Positions 63,020 through 64,000 of a stretch of 64,000 nt of DNA are shown one piece after another. Under the pieces are notes generated by a model. The model did no database searches. It was given only the letters and a program-made list of their open reading frames with translations, and had not been told where the DNA came from. Position numbers and translations under genes: made by a program. Source of the DNA: Candidatus Gastranaerophilales bacterium (lineage in GTDB: Bacteria; Cyanobacteriota; Vampirovibrionia; Gastranaerophilales; Gastranaerophilaceae); NCBI GenBank assembly GCA_947624645.1, contig CANQLG010000003.1, positions 38,493 through 102,492 on the forward strand, in the 5' to 3' direction. Within the stretch, counting starts at the first letter, position 1; every line of letters starts with the position of its first letter.

Positions 63020-63670
63020 GTGGAAGAAAACAATGTACTTAAATTTGAAAAAAATAAACAACAAACACCAATTGAAAACTTAGAAAAATTATTTTTAAAT
63101 AATGATTCTTCTATAAATATTGATGAATTAGCTAATAAGGTTGCAATTAAATTAAATACCCAGGTTAACGAAGAACTGAAAAGAAACTCTGAAAAAATAG
63201 ATAAATTGACTAATGGTATTTCTAGTTTAATTAATGAACTAAAAAAGCAAAGTGTAGATGAAAATAATTCTTCTTACAAAGTTGCGAGGACTAATGAAAA
63301 TGCAGATATCACAATAAAATCTTTAGATTCACATATAACCCATGTTATCTCTTTTATACACATTTCACAGTGTTATCATTTACTTACGAAAGACGGCAAC
63401 AAGTTTTCTGCAAATAAAGCAAGAAAAATGCTAATTGAACTAGGATTATTAAATGACATTAACTTTGTTTCAAAATCTTTAAATGGTAGTAAATTTGTTT
63501 CTAATAAATATCATTTCAGTATATTATCTGAAATAAGAAATCGTTTGGATAATCCAGAAAAGTATAATATTTCAAAAGAAATTGCAGATAATTGGCGTAG
63601 AATTGCACTTATTCCAAATGATGACGAAATTAATATCAAAATAAATGAAATTTTTGAACTTTTAAAATAA
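63020..63670 (+). CDS. Hypothetical coiled-coil protein in the mqsRA operon
   Basis: It begins at GTG 63020, with AAAGGAGG about 12 bases upstream. The 216-residue protein has an N-terminal coiled coil (about 45-80: N-E-E-L-K-R-N-S-E-K-I-D-K-L) and a C-terminal helical region with a D-N-W-R-R-I motif. It overlaps neither neighbour and follows mqsA by three bases, so it is probably a third member of the toxin-antitoxin operon or a separate cargo gene. No family recognised. Confidence 0.55.
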   Translation: MEENNVLKFEKNKQQTPIENLEKLFLNNDSSINIDELANKVAIKLNTQVNEELKRNSEKIDKLTNGISSLINELKKQSVDENNSSYKVARTNENADITIKSLDSHITHVISFIHISQCYHLLTKDGNKFSANKARKMLIELGLLNDINFVSKSLNGSKFVSNKYHFSILSEIRNRLDNPEKYNISKEIADNWRRIALIPNDDEINIKINEIFELLK

Positions 63671-63791
63671 TTAAAAGTTTATTCTATAATATTTTTTCTT
63701 TCAAACTTTCAGTATAATAAATTAGGACTAAAATTGTAAAGTTTTGCTGAGAAAATATGGTTATAACTCAAGCAGGACTTCATGTACGACC

Positions 63792-64000
63792 ATGTTTGAC
63801 ACAGCAAACCGTTATACTGAAGGTATGAGAAACGATAAATTACTTAAAACCTTTAATAAATTTACTTCTTTATACGATTTGCATAAAGCATTCCCTACTG
63901 AAAAATCTTGCATTAAGTTTTTGGAAATAATCAGATGGAATGGTAATATAATAAGTCCTTTTGATAAAAATTCTAAAGTATATAAATGTAAGAATAACAG
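63792..64000 (+). CDS. IS1595-like transposase, N-terminal part (truncated by the window edge)
   Basis: Translation from ATG 63792 (alternative 63825) gives F-N-K-F-T-S-L-Y-D-L-H-K-A-F-P-T-E, then C-I-K-F-L-E-I-I-R-W-N-G, the typical start of ISXO2/IS1595-type transposases. The zinc-ribbon part follows as S-P-F-D-K-N-S-K-V-Y-K-C, where a first C-x2-C would be expected. The gene continues past the end of the window, so completeness cannot be judged. It lies at the right side of the restriction-modification island. Confidence 0.7.
   Translation, partial: MFDTANRYTEGMRNDKLLKTFNKFTSLYDLHKAFPTEKSCIKFLEIIRWNGNIISPFDKNSKVYKCKNN

Noticed and set aside
1..64000. CRISPR arrays, tRNA or rRNA genes
   Set aside because: No regularly spaced repeats with spacers and no tRNA or rRNA-like sequence were noticed on reading. 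A tRNA scan would be needed to exclude a missed tRNA.

Overview
The window is AT-rich and encodes a diderm, motile bacterium. Evidence for this includes a lipoprotein signal peptidase, a two-partner secretion pair, TolC-like secreted coiled-coil proteins and a flagellar FliJ/FliK-like/hook gene run. The gene families and the style of the hypothetical proteins suggest a gut Vampirovibrionia/Melainabacteria (Gastranaerophilales-like) genome. That placement is inference; no rRNA or tRNA gene was seen to confirm it.

Layout. 1-4.3 kb: end of a secreted/accessory protein gene, lspA-like, an RluD-family gene, and the rpsL-rpsG operon with a structured leader. 4.3-12.5 kb: a lipoprotein, yajQ, a LexA-like/UmuC SOS pair with a promoter-embedded palindrome, paired secreted coiled-coil paralogues, rel, a DUF167 gene and secG. 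12.5-17.7 kb (minus strand): dut, a membrane protein, panC, panB, yvcK and a divergent pxpA-like gene. 17.9-19.9 kb: flagellar genes. 20-23 kb: a GNAT, a LUD protein, an aldolase-type TIM barrel and a carbonic anhydrase.

23-37.8 kb is the most unusual part. A forward operon (FkbH-type HAD protein, acyl carrier protein, GT56-like glycosyltransferase) converges on a reverse block of two MBOAT acyltransferases and five AlgJ/AlgX/DltD-like SGNH proteins. The glycosyltransferase and four tandem SGNH paralogues each carry an 8-10 base G/C homopolymer inside the coding region. In the sequence as given, only one of the four tandem SGNH copies is in frame, and the glycosyltransferase is also out of frame. 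Each tandem copy has its own matching promoter. I read this as a phase-variable surface-glycan acylation system in which an ACP-bound acyl donor, MBOAT export and interchangeable SGNH transferases cooperate.

37.9-50 kb: a 1,910-residue protein with a split papain-type catalytic set, then a divergent TpsB/TpsA pair and a TPR protein. 50-55.6 kb: engB, a membrane protein, RNase G/E and the radical-SAM/DUF2344 fusion that commonly neighbours it. 55.6-64 kb: small hypothetical genes, then a mobile or defence island with a tyrosine recombinase, a type III restriction-modification system, an MqsR/MqsA toxin-antitoxin pair, a coiled-coil protein and the start of an IS1595-like transposase.

A recurring expression feature is a -10 hexamer lying 5-6 bases before an ATG with no ribosome binding site, which predicts leaderless mRNAs for several genes.
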